64,000 nt of DNA from Terebella lapidaria (GCA_949152475.1 OX424555.1:63717977-63781976); one strand, 5' to 3'. Shown: positions 22,430 to 34,975, counted from the first letter of the stretch. Program-made: numbers and translations. Notes: a model not told the origin generated them from the sequence alone.

Positions 22430-22945
22430 ACAATCGTCGGATCAATAAGAAATTTTATATGTTTCAAATTTGAAAGTAAATTTTCCATCAGACTAAAAAG
22501 TTCACTATCTACTGTGTATACATTGCAGTGGTGTAGAATCCCCTGCATTTTCATATCTATAATACTAGTAAAGTCAAGTTCAACAAAAACTTCAAATGAT
22601 TTTTTTGGCCATAACTTTTGTTTAGGGTCGTCGGATCAATTCGAAATTGTATGTGTTCCAATTTGGCCTGAAACTATGTTTTTCATCAGACTTTTATCTA
22701 GAAATCTGAAAAGTTGGCTAGTGCAGACATTGCAGTGGTGTATTCAGGGTGCTTCGATTTTCATACATGTATTATGTGCAAAATCAAGTTTACCACAAAA
22801 CCTTATATTATTTTTTCCCATAACTTTCTTTAGGATTGTCGGATCAAATCGAAATTTTATATGTTTCAATTTGGCCTGGAACTACATTTTTCATTAGACT
22901 TTAATCTTGAAAACTGAAAAAGTTGGCTATCTACTCAAATGTTGA
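22430..22945 (+). repeat. Diverged tandem repeat, period about 204 bp, unclassified
   Basis: ATTGCAGTGGTGTA recurs at about 22525 and 22729. The phrase TCGGATCAA...TTTTATATGTTTCAA...CATCAGACT recurs near 22437, 22630 and 22842. Each unit also holds a CCATAACTTT phrase. A further single diverged unit lies at 49945-50085. It may be the core of another tandem-repeat transposon; no ends were found. Confidence 0.6.
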
Positions 22946-24264
22946 GTTTCCCAACAAACATGAAACTTGCGAGTCTCAGCACAACTTGCTATGTCATGCA
23001 ATGTTCAACATGCACAATACTTTGTAAGAACGATTTTTAACCGAGAAACTTTACAATTGGCGCATTTCTCATTAGCACATATCATAGAATCCTAAATTCC
23101 CGTGATCCCACTTGTGATTAAATTTGTCGTTAGATTAAAGTGTCAACTTAATATATTATCCTGCGCCAGAATAGTAGCACATAGAATTTCAAGTTTACTC
23201 GAGGATCCTGAACAAAGTTTTGGCCCAAAAATTGATCATTTGAGGTTTTGTGTTGAACTTTATTATATTTCTTGAAATTCTTTTTTTGTCGTTAAATCAT
23301 TATGCAGTTTTATTATATGCATTGTGTCTGGAGTATTCCGCATTTGGATACGTCTGATATCTACAAACAGTCATGGAACGAACTATCCCTTGGTTTACCA
23401 ATGGTCAGCAGTAAGTTTCCATCCAATCTCAATGACTCATTAGGTACAACCAGTCTCGAGATATTCTTATGCAAAAACTCCGTTGTGGTATGCTATCATA
23501 TTGTGGATATGGAACGGAATTTCAGCAAAAATCACAAATACATGTAAAATCTAACTTGTTTTCACGGTTGGTACTCTATGTACGCTACCCGTACAACATA
23601 TACTGTCAATAGCACTATCCACTTGCTGGGATGGATGACATTCTCTCACAATTTTGATAATATTGACTCAATGCTTTCTGATTTCTTGATGTGTTTTTGA
23701 TGCATTCATGTACATTGTGCTGATGTTCGGTGTTGATAGAATATAGTGTTCCCTGATAGGGCGAAATGACCCGATGATTGCATCTGCTATACCACAACCC
23801 AAATTATTTGCGTTTTATATTGTTTTCCTAGCATGGTTTATCATCAGCGTGGTCTACATAACTGGTCTACATACAGTGTCCGTACCAGGAATTCCGAACA
23901 GTCAGAAACAGTCGTATCTCCGCCATTCTGACAGTTTATAAGGACAAATAACTCGTAACTCCCATGCATCAGTCAGATATTATAATTAACTTGAACGAGC
24001 TGATTTCCTGAACTTATGCTAGAATTTTCTCTCTCTCAAAAAAAAAACAAAAGTCACCAAGAGAATCATATAAATAATGAAATAAATAAGTTTTTTGTCT
24101 TTTATTCAAAACTGTGATAAATGACATACGAGGTTTTGTTCCGACAGCGACGATATACACATCCATATCGCTCTCCGGCTCTCGATGGGAGCCACTGCGA
24201 TTATTCTTACATGCGCTGCACCAATATTGACCTTTATGAGTCAGTTCGGAAGGCATAGATATGA
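22946..24264. other. No gene or recognised repeat
   Basis: AT-rich DNA. Frames at 23302-23547 (plus) and 24014-24280 (minus) are short and without recognisable domains. Nothing here supports a gene. Confidence 0.5.
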
Positions 24265-24950
24265 ATAGACGTGGAATCAATACCTAGTATTAAGTATTCA
24301 GCAAACAAAACAGGGTTCGTTATCCAATCTCATAGTCCGGGGACAGAAAGTCATCAGGCATACGAAGTGAGAGAAAACAAAAATGACAGGGAAACTCATG
24401 AACCCCCCAAAATGGCCATTAGGAGGTGAAATCAGGTGTTCCGGAAAGAGTGAGCATTTCCTGCCCCACTAGTGGCACCCGTCATGAATTCCCCAAAATT
24501 AACATGAAAATATATCTAGTTGCATGGCAGACATGGATTTGCTGTATTTATCAACCAGATCATGATGACGTCCATATAATTTCTTAAACGCAGCTATAAG
24601 TCTTGGTAAAACATATCCTTGTCGCAGCAGTTTAGAGACTAGCTGGACACTTCGATAGACAAAGTCCTCATATTTGCAACTAGCCCTGTTGCATAGTGTA
24701 TCAGGTGAGAAGCAAACACACCATATGCCGGTGACATAGGAATGTTGCTGCTTAGAAAAGGGAAATTGACTATGGAAAAATTGAAATCATCACGTTTGTC
24801 ATATAATCTAGTTGACAGGTTAGAATCATCATCAATCGCCAACCTCAGGTCTAGATAGTTGGAAAAATTAGCGGAGTCTGTAGTATCTTTAATTTCAAGT
24901 TCAATGAATAATTGAGAATACAACCAAAATTTACGCTTCATTTCAAGCAC
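24265..24950 (-). pseudogene. 5'-truncated retroelement: reverse-transcriptase C-terminus plus 3' tail
   Basis: The minus-strand frame 24950-24639 contains YDKRDDFNFSIVNFPFLSSN and IPMSPAYGVFASHLIHYAT, a C-terminal RT segment that I recognise from a retroelement widespread in molluscs and other marine invertebrates. A frameshift near 24690 moves to a second frame with KLLRQGYVLPRLIAAFKK, ending at the stop 24499-24501. The untranslated tail follows, with GGGTGCCACTAGTGGGGCAG and TCCGGAACACCTGA, ending near ATTGATTCCACGTCTAT at 24265. The copy is dead: truncated 5' and frameshifted. Whether the parent is a LINE or a Penelope/DIRS-type element cannot be told from this piece. Confidence 0.75.
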
Positions 24951-25009
24951 TTAAAGAACATGCTAGTTTGTCTGGTGCAGATTTTCGGTTTTAGCCAAAC
25001 TTAAGCGAA

Positions 25010-25165
25010 AAAGAGGAAAAATTTGAAGACATATTCGAGAAAAATATCGTTTCCTATAAGCTGTATGGATTCGAACTCGTGCATGAATTGATAATGGACG
25101 AAATTTGGATCAAGTTTTGCTTCAATTGGAAGCTAAACATGTAACGTATCGTGTTTCAGAATTTC
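25010..25165 (+). repeat. Short dispersed repeat, second copy
   Basis: Shares TATAAGCTGTATG...GCATGAATTGATAATGG...AAACATGTAACGTATCGT with 19545-19690 in the same orientation. Function unknown. Confidence 0.55.
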
Positions 25166-25262
25166 TGCCAGCACAAAGATTCCTGAACCAAATTACATGG
25201 TCACTTATGTACTTGTTAACATGGGTTTGTTTTGAATTTCTACGTTATTTTTCATATGTTGT

Positions 25263-25438
25263 TAGGCAGTCGTGTACTAATTCAATCAGGTGTACATTGG
25301 AACAACTACATTTCAAACACTGTCTGCCCCAGATGACACCAGTGTGTTCTTGGATAAACTATTTAGTCGGGCTTTGTTTCTATTCCAAAATGTATTTCGC
25401 ATTTGTTATTGGCATCATCAAAATCTAGTGGTATCAGT
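25263..25438 (-). repeat. Dispersed repeat C (minus orientation)
   Basis: The reverse complement reads TTTTGATGATGCCAATAA...GGAATAGAAACAAAGCCCGA...GTGTCATCTGGGGCAGACAG...GTACACCTGATTGAATTAG, the same order as the plus copies at 33012, 43148 and 43446. Family unknown. Confidence 0.7.
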
Positions 25439-25439
25439 G

Positions 25440-26552
25440 GTAATAGATTGATGCTCACAATCACACTATGTAAATAGCTGCTTAGCAAATTCTCCATACC
25501 TGTAGAAATAGTCCTGATAATATTGAACAGGACATACCAAGCTAATTAATATATATTTCACGACTTACCAATTAACGTTATTGCTCAACAATGCAATTCA
25601 TGTGGTTCGTTTTCCCGTGTCTAAATTTGAAGTGGCAAACGGTATTTATGTTATAAAATTGAAGAGCGGATGCCTGTGAGGTAGTCGGACATTGTAAAAT
25701 TGATAAAATCGGTATTTTTGCACAGTTTCGCTCGAAACGGTTCCCGTGCAGTGATGCAAAATAACAAAAGGGTGAGAAAAAAAATACACGGCCCAATAAC
25801 ATTCTTGATGAAACTCGTATTTTGGTGCTAAAGTCTATAGTCGTCAAATTGAATATTCTGAATATTCTGTGTTGCAGATGATGACAGTACATGCACGGAA
25901 ATCTATGTCTCTGCCTATGTTGGTGTTGTGTTTAGCTATGCTGGATTAAGCAATTCGTTCACATCATGTATACCGTATTAGTCATAATAGTGGCACGCCC
26001 ACTAATAATAGAGTGCCCCCTATCCCCCCCATGTTTGATTCTTATAACCTTGTAATTCACTTCATATATCTCTGATAAAATCTTAGAGTGTTCCAATCCA
26101 CATATTCATGATATTTAGTTCATAATAAAGGGGTTGAAGGCTATAGGTATGTTATTCAGTGATTTTCTTAAATTTGACTTCAAGTTTGACCTGCTTTTTG
26201 TGTTACTATTAGGACCATTCAAACTTCACTGAAGGCTCATGAGGGCGTATTTTGGATGATGTATCGGTTTTAGATCATCGAATACGAATAACATCAAAAA
26301 ACACACTACGTAGTGGTATCCATGCTATTTTATATGACGAAAGCAATATTATTTTCTTTTGTTGGTATCGTGTAAACACGTGATCACTCATACACCAATG
26401 AACACACCTTGTCAGATTCATCCCTATTTTGGAACAACAGCTGTTATTTGATACTCCGTTTCTTAGAGATACGTGTATAATCCAAATCTTGTACTAGGTA
26501 TATTGGGTCGATACATGTACACTATGCTAATGTCACTTCTGATGGATGATAT
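25440..26552. other. No gene or recognised repeat
   Basis: AT-rich DNA. The minus-strand frame 25578-25892 has no recognisable domain and no gene-like neighbours. Confidence 0.5.
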
Positions 26553-26690
26553 AATAGACGTGGAATCAATACCCAGTATTAAGTATTCCGAGCAAACAAA
26601 ACAAGGTCCGTTATCCAATCTCATAGTCCGGGGACAGAAAGTCATATCAGGCATACGAAGTGAGAGAAAACAAAAATGACAGGGAAACTG
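26553..26690 (-). mobile_element. Retroelement 3' tail, 5'-truncated copy
   Basis: Same tail as at 24265-24420 (GTCCGGGGACAGAAAGTCAT, AAGTGAGAGAAAACAAAAAT) without any RT sequence. It ends at the conserved GACGTGGAATCAATACC. The tiny frames it holds in both directions come from the tail, not from a gene. Confidence 0.75.
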
Positions 26691-27835
26691 TCATTTTTAA
26701 ATATTTTAAAAATTATTTTTGAAACTGTCAAAAATAATATTATATATGAGAATTTCCCACACCTCGGTAACTTTTTTGGTGTTTGATTTGATGCTTATTT
26801 GTCATACAATGTAAAAGTAGAAACTTCTATATTTTCAACAGTTTCAACCGTTTATTTTCTGTATCTTGACGCCAGCATAGCTTTTGGTGTAAATATTTGT
26901 GAAGGTTTCATATGAATCTTGTATGTGATGTTGGCATTGTTTCCTTTCTATACGAACGATAAACTATAGTTACCAATTATCATCTGACTGCGACTGATCA
27001 CGCAAATTATTCTGAATTCTGAAATGTTGACATTTACTGTATTTTTAATTGTTACGTACGCGACAATGTACTTGCAAACAACCGTACCCAATCATTGCAT
27101 CAACACCGACCAACCTACGTCTTCGGAGGAAATTTGCTATACATAAACCCTCTTAGAAGATTTTCGACAACGCCATTGTTCCATATGATCCACTTACGTG
27201 ATAATAGTAGTCGCGTCTATTGTGTACTCACGTTTCCGTGTGGAATGTTCAATTTCCCAAGTTGTAGGACTGTAAGCGTTTTCCGATTAGAATCGAGGAC
27301 ACGAATGACTGGTCCGATAATTGCCCATTACATGGATCAATATGAACACCCACATAGGCCATCAACAGACTGCTAACATAGCTACGGGAGCGTAGGGCCT
27401 GATGCAAAATGTAAACCAGAAATATCTGTAGCGTGAGGTAATGGCATTTTATGATTTTATGTTATCAAGTTTATTAACTAATAAATATATATTGAAAACG
27501 ATATTTCTCGGGGTATATCATTTCACGTCAGAGCTGGAGTCACGTTCATGCGATTTACGATACAATGCTCAAAATGACTGGCTAAAGTATAAATTTCAAA
27601 ATGGCTGAAAATGCCATTGAATAACTGACAACGTTGCATCTAATATCCATAATAGAAGAAAAAATAGCCTAGTCACCAAGAAATAATTTCAAATCTGCTG
27701 TGTAACGATGCGTAGTAGCCTAGTTTTCACACATGAAATAAATGAAAAGCTCATTCGAGGTAAAAACGGTTTTCATCAATTACCAAAAAATGTGAAACTC
27801 TTCACCCACAAATGTGGAAGAAATCAACTGTGGAG
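26691..27835. other. No gene recognised
   Basis: AT-rich DNA with a small inverted stretch (CTGTCATTTTTAAATATTTTAAAAATTATTTTTGAAACTGTC-type sequence around 26688-26732). The frame 27095-27376 is not recognisable. Confidence 0.45.
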
Positions 27836-28500
27836 ATATAGGAAATGATTATGATGTCCTTGAATTTGACATTTGACCTAATATTCAAGGTCACAAGACA
27901 AAATGGTTTATATATCGCATTTCAACTTTATGGATTGGGAAACAATTTTGGATGTATAGAAAACGGATACTCTGATGACTCTGAAATTTACCTTTGATCT
28001 AATTTTGAAGGTAAGACCAGAATGGCTAATATCTCGCCTATTACCGACTTTACAGCTTGAGAATAAACTGTGGACATACAGGAAATGCCGAATATTGTCA
28101 TAACCTTGAATTTGACCTTATTTTCAAGATCGGATCACACGATCTCATTTATTATTGCCCTAATTAGACGTAGCATCAATACCCAGTATTAAGTATTCGA
28201 GCGAACAAAACGGGGTCCGTTATCCAATCTCATAGTCCGGGGACAGAAAGTCCTATCAGACATACGAAGTGAGAGAAAACCAAAATGACAGGGAAACTCA
28301 TGAACCCCCCAAAAAGTTCAAGAATATTTTGTGAACATATTGTAAATGATATATATGCTGAATATCCTCAAGATCCTGGATTTGTCCTTTGACCTTCTTT
28401 TCAAGGTCAGAGCACAAAATGGCTAATATCTCGCTTATTATCGACTTTGCAGCCTAGGAATCAGTTTTGGTCTATGACCTTGTAAATGATGCCGAAGGGC
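27836..28500 (+). mobile_element. Family II core repeats, interrupted by a retroelement tail
   Basis: About four diverged core repeats (TTGACATTTGACCTAATATTCAAGG, ATGGCTAATATCTCGC, CTTTACAGCTT, ATATGCTGAATATCCTC). Neither the 5' hairpin end nor the 3' end is present. A retroelement 3' tail was inserted at 28164-28314. Confidence 0.7.
28164..28314 (-). mobile_element. Retroelement 3' tail inserted in a family II core repeat
   Basis: Begins TTAGACGTAGCATCAATACC and runs through AGTCCGGGGACAGAAAGTCC to TCATGAACCCCCCAAAA. The core repeat resumes immediately on both sides, so this is a nested insertion later than the host element. Confidence 0.75.
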
Positions 28501-31500
28501 AAATTCAAAGTACACCATATCCTCTCTCTAGAAACACACACAGTCCCTTCGATTGAGCTATCGTTCTGCTCACCCCACCTGAGAAATATGTTGTGATTCG
28601 ACGATGTCTTCTATAAAGGCTGGAACGTTGGTATAAACACTGCGAGGTTTATTAACACATACACGGAATGAGCAGTTTTGTTGTGCGCATACAGCTTTCC
28701 TCGGTGGCACCAGCGTACATACCAGTGTTCCGGCCTTTAGAAAACATTGGTAATTCGGTGACGAAATACTATAAAGCCACGAATCATTCGCGACTTTTAT
28801 TTTCGCGAAATTAAAACAATCGCGAAACTAAATGGATGCAAAACATTTTTGTCGACAATCCGCATTGTACTTCGGTGAGAGATAAAATTGTGTGGAATTT
28901 TTGAAGGAAACCTTTTAAACTAGCTGGATACACTAACAAGAATTGTGTGAAATTCATTTGGAATGTGTGGGGTAAGTTACAGCTACCAGTCAGGACGACT
29001 AGATAAGGTACTTGCATGTGCAATTAGTACACATCAATCAGGGAATTACTGGAATTGTGGGAGTTCATGCATGCAACATAATAACTCAAATTGAAAGGAT
29101 ATTCACACAGGATCCCAATAAAACTCTGTCTCTCACATTTTTGTTGTAAGAAATTTATAATTGTTCCGATAAAAATGTTCGAGATGTGCAAGCCGCGAAA
29201 TGAAACGGCCGCGAACATGGCCTGATCGCAAAACGCGAAAATTTCTGGCAGCGAACTTAAAGGACTTTACAATCGCAGTGAGCAAATATCAAAATACGAT
29301 CATGCTACTGGTTTTTGTATGTAAAAGATACATAGTCTTAATGATCTTGACATTTGTATACCGAGAAATATATGAAATAGCTTTGCATCAGCTGACAATT
29401 GTTAGCTGATAACAATAGACAAGATCGCTTCATGAGTCGTCTTACATGTATATAGCAATCCTAGTGATAAAAAATGCCACAAATGATTGAGTAGATGAAA
29501 TCTAATGTGAAAATACTTGATGGGTAATGTTACCACAAACTGTTATGTATAAGACGTCCCAACGTGAACCCATGATGTTCTGGTATGAACCACGTTCTAT
29601 TCCGCCAGAAGTGTTCACTATTTCTCCTGAGAGAGAGAGAGAGGTTTAATTCGATACACATTTGTATCTCTGAATTGGTGTCTCGATTTTTCTTTCTCCA
29701 AATTTTTAAATACAAGTAGTATACTTTGTTATGTGATTGGATTGTTTTGTTTGAATAATTTTGAAAGTGAGGTAATTGTTTATTCAAATACCAACGCAAG
29801 TGCATAACACTACAGAAGCAATACGGTTCCTCGAAAATGTATGTCGGGAAGAGCGCAATCAAGTACACGGATCCGTTGTCTCGCTTCATTCCTGTCTGAT
29901 TAGCAGTTGACGAGAATTCCTGGAAACTCATCAATGAACATCTCAGTTCTTCTTTTTGCTTCTCAGCAGCACTCCATGTACCGACTTCTCGTGCATAGAG
30001 TCTACTTCGTGCACCTGTATCAATAGGAATGTAAACTAAGACAACTGTCACAATAGACAGGACAGAAACAGGCTAATCACTACCCATGCATTAAAATACA
30101 TGCATTCTCTTTGTAATGATGCCAGTCGCAAACATGTCATTAAAGCAACTTTCGCAAACAATATTTTATATTGACCAGGTACAATGAACGGAATGGGACG
30201 CACTCGTATCAGGTATTATGATGCACTAGTATCAAACATATTATTTATCCATTTGCCCAGGCATTTACGTGGGGTTTGAACGTTAAAATGCATAAAAGTG
30301 CAGAGTGGACTCACAATTCCACACACACCAAGGTATATCACTGATTATTTTCTAATGACTACTATAGAGAAAGAAACTAGAAAAAGAATTTAGTGTGAAT
30401 TTTTTTAGGGCCATACCGTATTATATATCTGAGTATTTGTTAACCCTCTGGTTTGGTGGATACGCTTCGTTCATATACAATGTGTTCAAAATATGCAATT
30501 ACGACTCATGCGGATTGTACCCGTCAAAATTATTCTGCACATGTTTTGTTAATACTATCTTTATGTAGAGTGTTAACGTAGGATAACACCGATTTGTGTA
30601 CCTGCAAATGGAAAGAGGACGACCTCAATCGGCCACTGTTTGAAGCTCTGCCTTTTAAACCATTCGCTAGTTGGCACAAACTGGAACACTGGGACGAGAG
30701 AATGTGTTCTCGTCTATAAAAACAATAGGTTTTCGGAAGGCATGTTGGTGTTAATTAATTGCCGTTTATATTATCATGTTATAGAGATGTAATATTCAGT
30801 TGAATAATTTGCCTGAATTTATTTGACTGAACCAAACGCAAAAAACGGTGTAAACGAGTTTAAAACATTAGAGTATATACTTTGTTCTGGTTTTATGTTT
30901 TCCTTACCTCGGTGAGCATTTTAGGTGAGGCCTGAATAAGTGACGAGTGCCGGGAAACACCCCACGCGAACCAGTTCCTTAGGCAATTTACCGGACGCTG
31001 ATAAATGTGCGACGGTGCGAGAATATTTAAGTTCCATCACTGCATGAAACAAGGGCTTTTGAAGCATAGTGATAATAATAGTGATAACATAGTTTTTTTT
31101 ATACTGTGCTGATTTGAAGCCCAATAAAACTATATTATTGTTATATCAGATGTGTAAATGTGTTGAACTAAAATTTAGTTTTGAAAAAAAAATTGCACAT
31201 TTTCGCAGTCAGTTGCTTTTTTAGTTTATCTTAGGTCCGTATAATAATATGTTCCGACAATAATTTCATGTAAAATTAATGAGTAAAGGTATGGGCATAT
31301 AAATAGTCAATGAGGCCTACGCTTGCCGAAATACATTGAACATTATCATTTTTCACTACAGGGGCCGCATTAGTGTAGGCATGCATATGTCTGGACCAAT
31401 TGAAATTGACACCCCAGTGGACGGGCATCAACTAGAAATGCTTTGCATCCGAACATGGACGACAAGAGCGGGCTCTTTTCGTTAACCAACAACCACAGAC

Positions 31501-32504
31501 GTTGTGTTGGGTATAATTCACACATCAGAGAAACGATTCACTCACGCCATTCACATGCACATATAAATAGATGAATTACTTTTATGAAGTGGTATTGCAT
31601 GATAAATCTTCCATACTTTCCTGAAGCAAATGGACGTAATATTGATTTGTAGTTTGTTAAATGACTTTTGATCTCAAATGAATGCATGTATTTAGTGAGT
31701 CCGAAGCGAACTGGATCATCTAATATCACGACGTTGCGAGAACCATAAAAGCAAGTTTTCAAAAATCTTCTTGATTGAACTCTGTATATTACAATATCGA
31801 CGTGCACTTGGGATGTAAACACTTCTGAACCATTCATGGGCAAACTTCCCGTAGGTTTGGAGCCGTGTGCGTGGTGTGTGTGGACCATGGTAAATACACA
31901 GATCAGGTTGTTGCACTTGCTTGTCCTAGTGCCAACTCGAAGTGATCAGTTCAGCCGAAGATCGATTGACTTTTCCCACTCCGTTTGGCCAACTGTGATC
32001 GCGTTAATTCACCGTGCATACACCTGCTGTGGGTGAGACGACATCCTAACACGGGGTCGTGAGAAATGGCCGGGGACAGAAACTACTTGGTCTTTAACAT
32101 ACCTGCATGTTGCCGTGTCTTGCCGCGAGCAACAACACTTCATTTAGCTATGTTTTTGCAGGTTCTACAATGCATCTAAGATCATTCGACGATGTTATAT
32201 CCGAGGCAAAATATGATATCATTCGCACGATAATGAGCCGTGCTGAACTGTAAATAAAACTGCGACCAGAAAGCGGAAAATCTCACGCCCACAAAAGGCG
32301 TCAACAGGAAGTCGTCTGTGATTGGCGCGTACTACTAACCATCATCGAGTCTAGGCGACAAGTTGCAACCAATATGTGGCAAAGAAATAATCAATTGTCC
32401 ACGAAAAGTCTAGATTGTAAGTCACCACATTATTTCCGATTGTCGAAGGTATTCAGCAGTCACTAATAGCAGACGCCGACATCAAAGGAATACATATCGG
32501 GGCT
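28501..32504. other. Mostly unclassified DNA
   Basis: No recognisable gene. A (GA)n run lies at 29629-29643. A very diverged fragment related to the TTAA MITE at 35331 can be followed at about 30290-30570 (CAATTCCACACAC, GATATATCACTGATTATTTTCT-type order, GGTGGATACGCTTCGTT). Minus-strand frames at 29530-30051 and 31538-31888 are longer than most but match nothing I know, and the first lacks an ATG near its start. Confidence 0.45.
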
Positions 32505-32559
32505 ATGGAAGCCAATACTCTAACGTCAATCTGGATTGTTACTACCATTGCTTACAAAG
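32505..32559 (+). CDS. Candidate first coding exon (signal-peptide-like), unidentified gene
   Basis: ATG in a good context (GGCTATGG) opens MEANTLTSIWIVTTIAYK, a hydrophobic leader of 18 residues. The frame runs into AAAG|GTAAAAAA, a plausible splice donor leaving phase 1. Upstream 31900-32500 is less AT-rich and CpG-containing, as expected near a promoter. Phase-1 first introns after a leader are typical of secreted modular proteins, and the fibronectin type II exons at 62283 and 62569 are also phase 1 and on the same strand. A link over 30 kb is only a possibility. No following exon was identified, so this may be chance. Confidence 0.2.
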
Positions 32560-33011
32560 GTAAAAAAATGTTGTTGTTTTTTCACTCTCTGTTTAAATCA
32601 AGGTTTCAAGTTTAACTTACCAATATTCTTAACAATCAATGAACACTGAAATCGACAAAGTTTTCGCATGTTTCTGACAAATATTTATGTGGAACTTCGT
32701 TGACTGAGGCAAAAGCAAATCCATTCCGTAGCGATTTTTGACGAATTTTGGATAGCACATATATCTTCAACAAGTATGGGCACCTTAGTATTATGCCATA
32801 TCAGTATAATGGTCACCAATATACTCAGCTGAAGCTGGTGCCATTTTTAAATATTGTTCGACGTGTCAGTGATATGACCACGTGGTCGATTAATTTGCAT
32901 ACAAGATTGCATTGTACATCATTTCTATGGTCTATTATCTTTTCATTTACATTCTGCATGCAGTTACAAAATACGGTATTTTAAGTAGCGTCACCCTATC
33001 CTCTTTAATAC
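32560..33011. other. No gene or recognised repeat
   Basis: AT-rich. The frame 32748-32984 has no recognisable domain and probably leads into repeat C by chance. Confidence 0.4.
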
Positions 33012-33270
33012 AACTAGATTTTGATGATGCTAATAGCAAACCTAATATACGACGTTTTGGAATAGAAAACAAAGCCCGACCAAATATTTTATTTGATGAC
33101 ACACTGGTGTCGTCAGGGGCAGACAGTGTGTGAAATATATTTGCTTGTACTGTACACGTGATGGAATTAGACAGTATTAAAACAATTTAGATCTCCGAAA
33201 CAAACCCCATGATGTTGGTGCATCAGAAGTCCGTAGTAACTAATCACAAGCCAAAAGGCTACTGAGCTGA
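33012..33270 (+). repeat. Dispersed repeat C
   Basis: TTTTGATGATGCTAATAGC, GGAATAGAAAACAAAGCCCG, GTGTCGTCAGGGGCAGACAG, AATCACAAGCCAAAAGGCTA in the same order as at 43148 and 43446. It directly abuts the family II element at 33281. Confidence 0.75.
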
Positions 33271-33280
33271 TTTCATTTTT

Positions 33281-34401
33281 AGGTTCCCGAACCTTTGGTC
33301 CGATAACCTATTGGCACGGCGTTGCATCCGTCGTCCGTCATCCATCGTCGTCTGTCTACATTTTTATCTTTAAGGTTTTCAATCGAATCTTTCTGAAATT
33401 TTGTACAAAAATGCCCAAAAATATTTCAAGAGGGAAGTATTTTTTTATTTTCGCAATTCTTTAAAAATGGCCGCCATTTTCGACGAAAAACCGCCGTCTT
33501 ATCAGATTTGAGATTTTTGTTTCAAATGATTCCCCTCGTATACCTCTGTGACGTGTATAAATTTTGTTGCCATTGAATCGCCGCCTGTGTGTGGCAGCCA
33601 TTTTGATTTTTTCGACGGGTCCCAAATGGCACTTTCCCATGTTAAATTTCCCTGTGCTTTATAATACGAAAAACATTTTTTCCTGAAATCTCACTTAATA
33701 TTGAGATTAGAGATTCGGAATCGATTGTGGACTTATATAGGAAATGATATATGCTGAATATTCTGGTGACCTTGAATTTGACCCTTGACCTAATTTTCAA
33801 GGTCACATGACAAGATGGCTAATATCTCGCTTGTTATCGACTTTACAGCTTAGGAATCAAATGTGATCATATAGGAAATGATATAACCTGAATATTGTGG
33901 TGACATTGAATTTGACCTTTGACCTCATTTTCAAGGTCGGAGAACAAACTGGGCAATATTTCGGTCATTATCGACTTTACAGCTTAGGAATCCATGGTGA
34001 ATATATAGGGAATGATATATGCTGAATATTTTGGTGACCTTGAATTTGACCTTGACCTCATTTTCAAGAAAGAACAAAAAAAGTTAGTATCTCGCTTATT
34101 ATCGACTTTACAGCTTAGGAATCAATTGCGAACATATTGGAAATGATATATGCTGAATACTTTCATGACCTTGAACTTGACCTTTGGCCTCATTTTCAAG
34201 GCCAGATCATGAAATTGCTAATGTCTGACTTATTATCGACTTTACAGGTTAGAAATCAAATGTGGACACACTAGAAATAATATGGGCTGAATATTCTCGT
34301 GACCTTGAATTGACCGATGACCTCATTTTCAAGTTCATGGCACAAAAGGCTAATATCCAAAATTTACATTGTCTGGTAACCTTTCCTAGCCCTTGGGATA
34401 A
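33281..34401 (+). mobile_element. Helitron-like family II element, complete copy
   Basis: The 5' end AGGTTCCCGAACCTTTGGTC at 33281, directly after a TTTTT run, forms an imperfect hairpin around GGTTCCCGAACC/GGTCCGATAACC. A CGTCGTC-rich stretch and a long AT-rich part with AAAATGGCCGCCATTTT follow, then about five core repeats of roughly 136-150 bp each with TGACCTTGAATTTGACC (33770-34340). The 3' end is CTGGTAACCTTTCCTAGCCC with a small hairpin (CTAGCCC/GGGATAA). No protein is encoded. Its ends pair with each other (GGTTACC/GGTAACC type) as in the Helentron-like array units, but the sequences differ. Confidence 0.75.
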
Positions 34402-34508
34402 CTTTCATCAATTATACTGGGAAATCTCTCATATCTCAACACCTTCTCAACATTTTCCCAAAGCTGTATATTTGTGTACATATATACGTGTGTCGTCAAG
34501 TATATACT

Positions 34509-34656
34509 TTAAAGGGCCCATATAGCGCAGGTTACTATTTCTTCTAAATTCAATGAAGATTAAAAATGTGCCAGGCGGATTAAATATGGTATGCACACAA
34601 TGTACATCCAGTGGGTGAGTAGTATCAGTAGAGTAAGGTGCACTTGGACCCTTTAA
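34509..34656. mobile_element. Small TTAA-flanked MITE (140 bp)
   Basis: TTAA at 34509-34512 and 34653-34656. Between them the ends AGGGCCCATATAGCGC and (reverse complement) AGGGTCCAAGTGCACC form short inverted repeats. TTAA duplication suggests mobilisation by a piggyBac-type transposase. No coding capacity. Confidence 0.65.
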
Positions 34657-34925
34657 GGTTACCCCGTTATGGAAGCGTTAATTTATCATCCTCTTAACCA
34701 CATAATTCATCTTAGACCTGGTTCCATACCCCGTGACCTTATTTCTCAATAATTTACTAAAATCGATCAGTGGAAGTCAGTTGAAACCAAGCGCTCATTG
34801 TCCACAGAGTTCAGCATGTACATGTATGACTTGACAAATGGGTGCATGAGCTGGTGTTTCTTTTCTGCTTGAGCATGTATGTTGTTCATGTATCCTGAAA
34901 GCATTAGAGCACGATTCTTCCCACT

Positions 34926-34975
34926 CCGTTATGTGACATATTTTCTGCAATCGCAGCAAATATGTCACACAACGG
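34926..34975. repeat. Near-perfect 23-bp inverted repeat with a 4-nt loop
   Basis: Arm 34926-34948 and arm 34953-34975 pair along 23 positions with one mismatch and one that becomes a wobble, around loop AATC. The inner arm contains TGTGACATATTT. It overlaps the 3' end of the small minus-strand ORF at 34965-35174. It could be a miRNA-like precursor, a cruciform, or the remains of a very small foldback element. Confidence 0.85.

Noticed and set aside
26463..26679. Small ORFs in opposite strands (FCPRTMRLDNGPCFVCSEYL)
   Set aside because: The same peptide recurs wherever the retroelement 3' tail occurs (42845 and 43920 too). It is downstream of the RT stop codon and is untranslated tail.
29530..30051. 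A 173-codon minus-strand frame
   Set aside because: The longest frame outside repeats, but it has no ATG near its beginning, includes a GAGAGA simple repeat (LSLSL), and shows no domain I can recognise.
31538..31888. A 116-codon minus-strand frame
   Set aside because: No recognised domain, no splice context and no conserved neighbour. Kept only as unclassified DNA.
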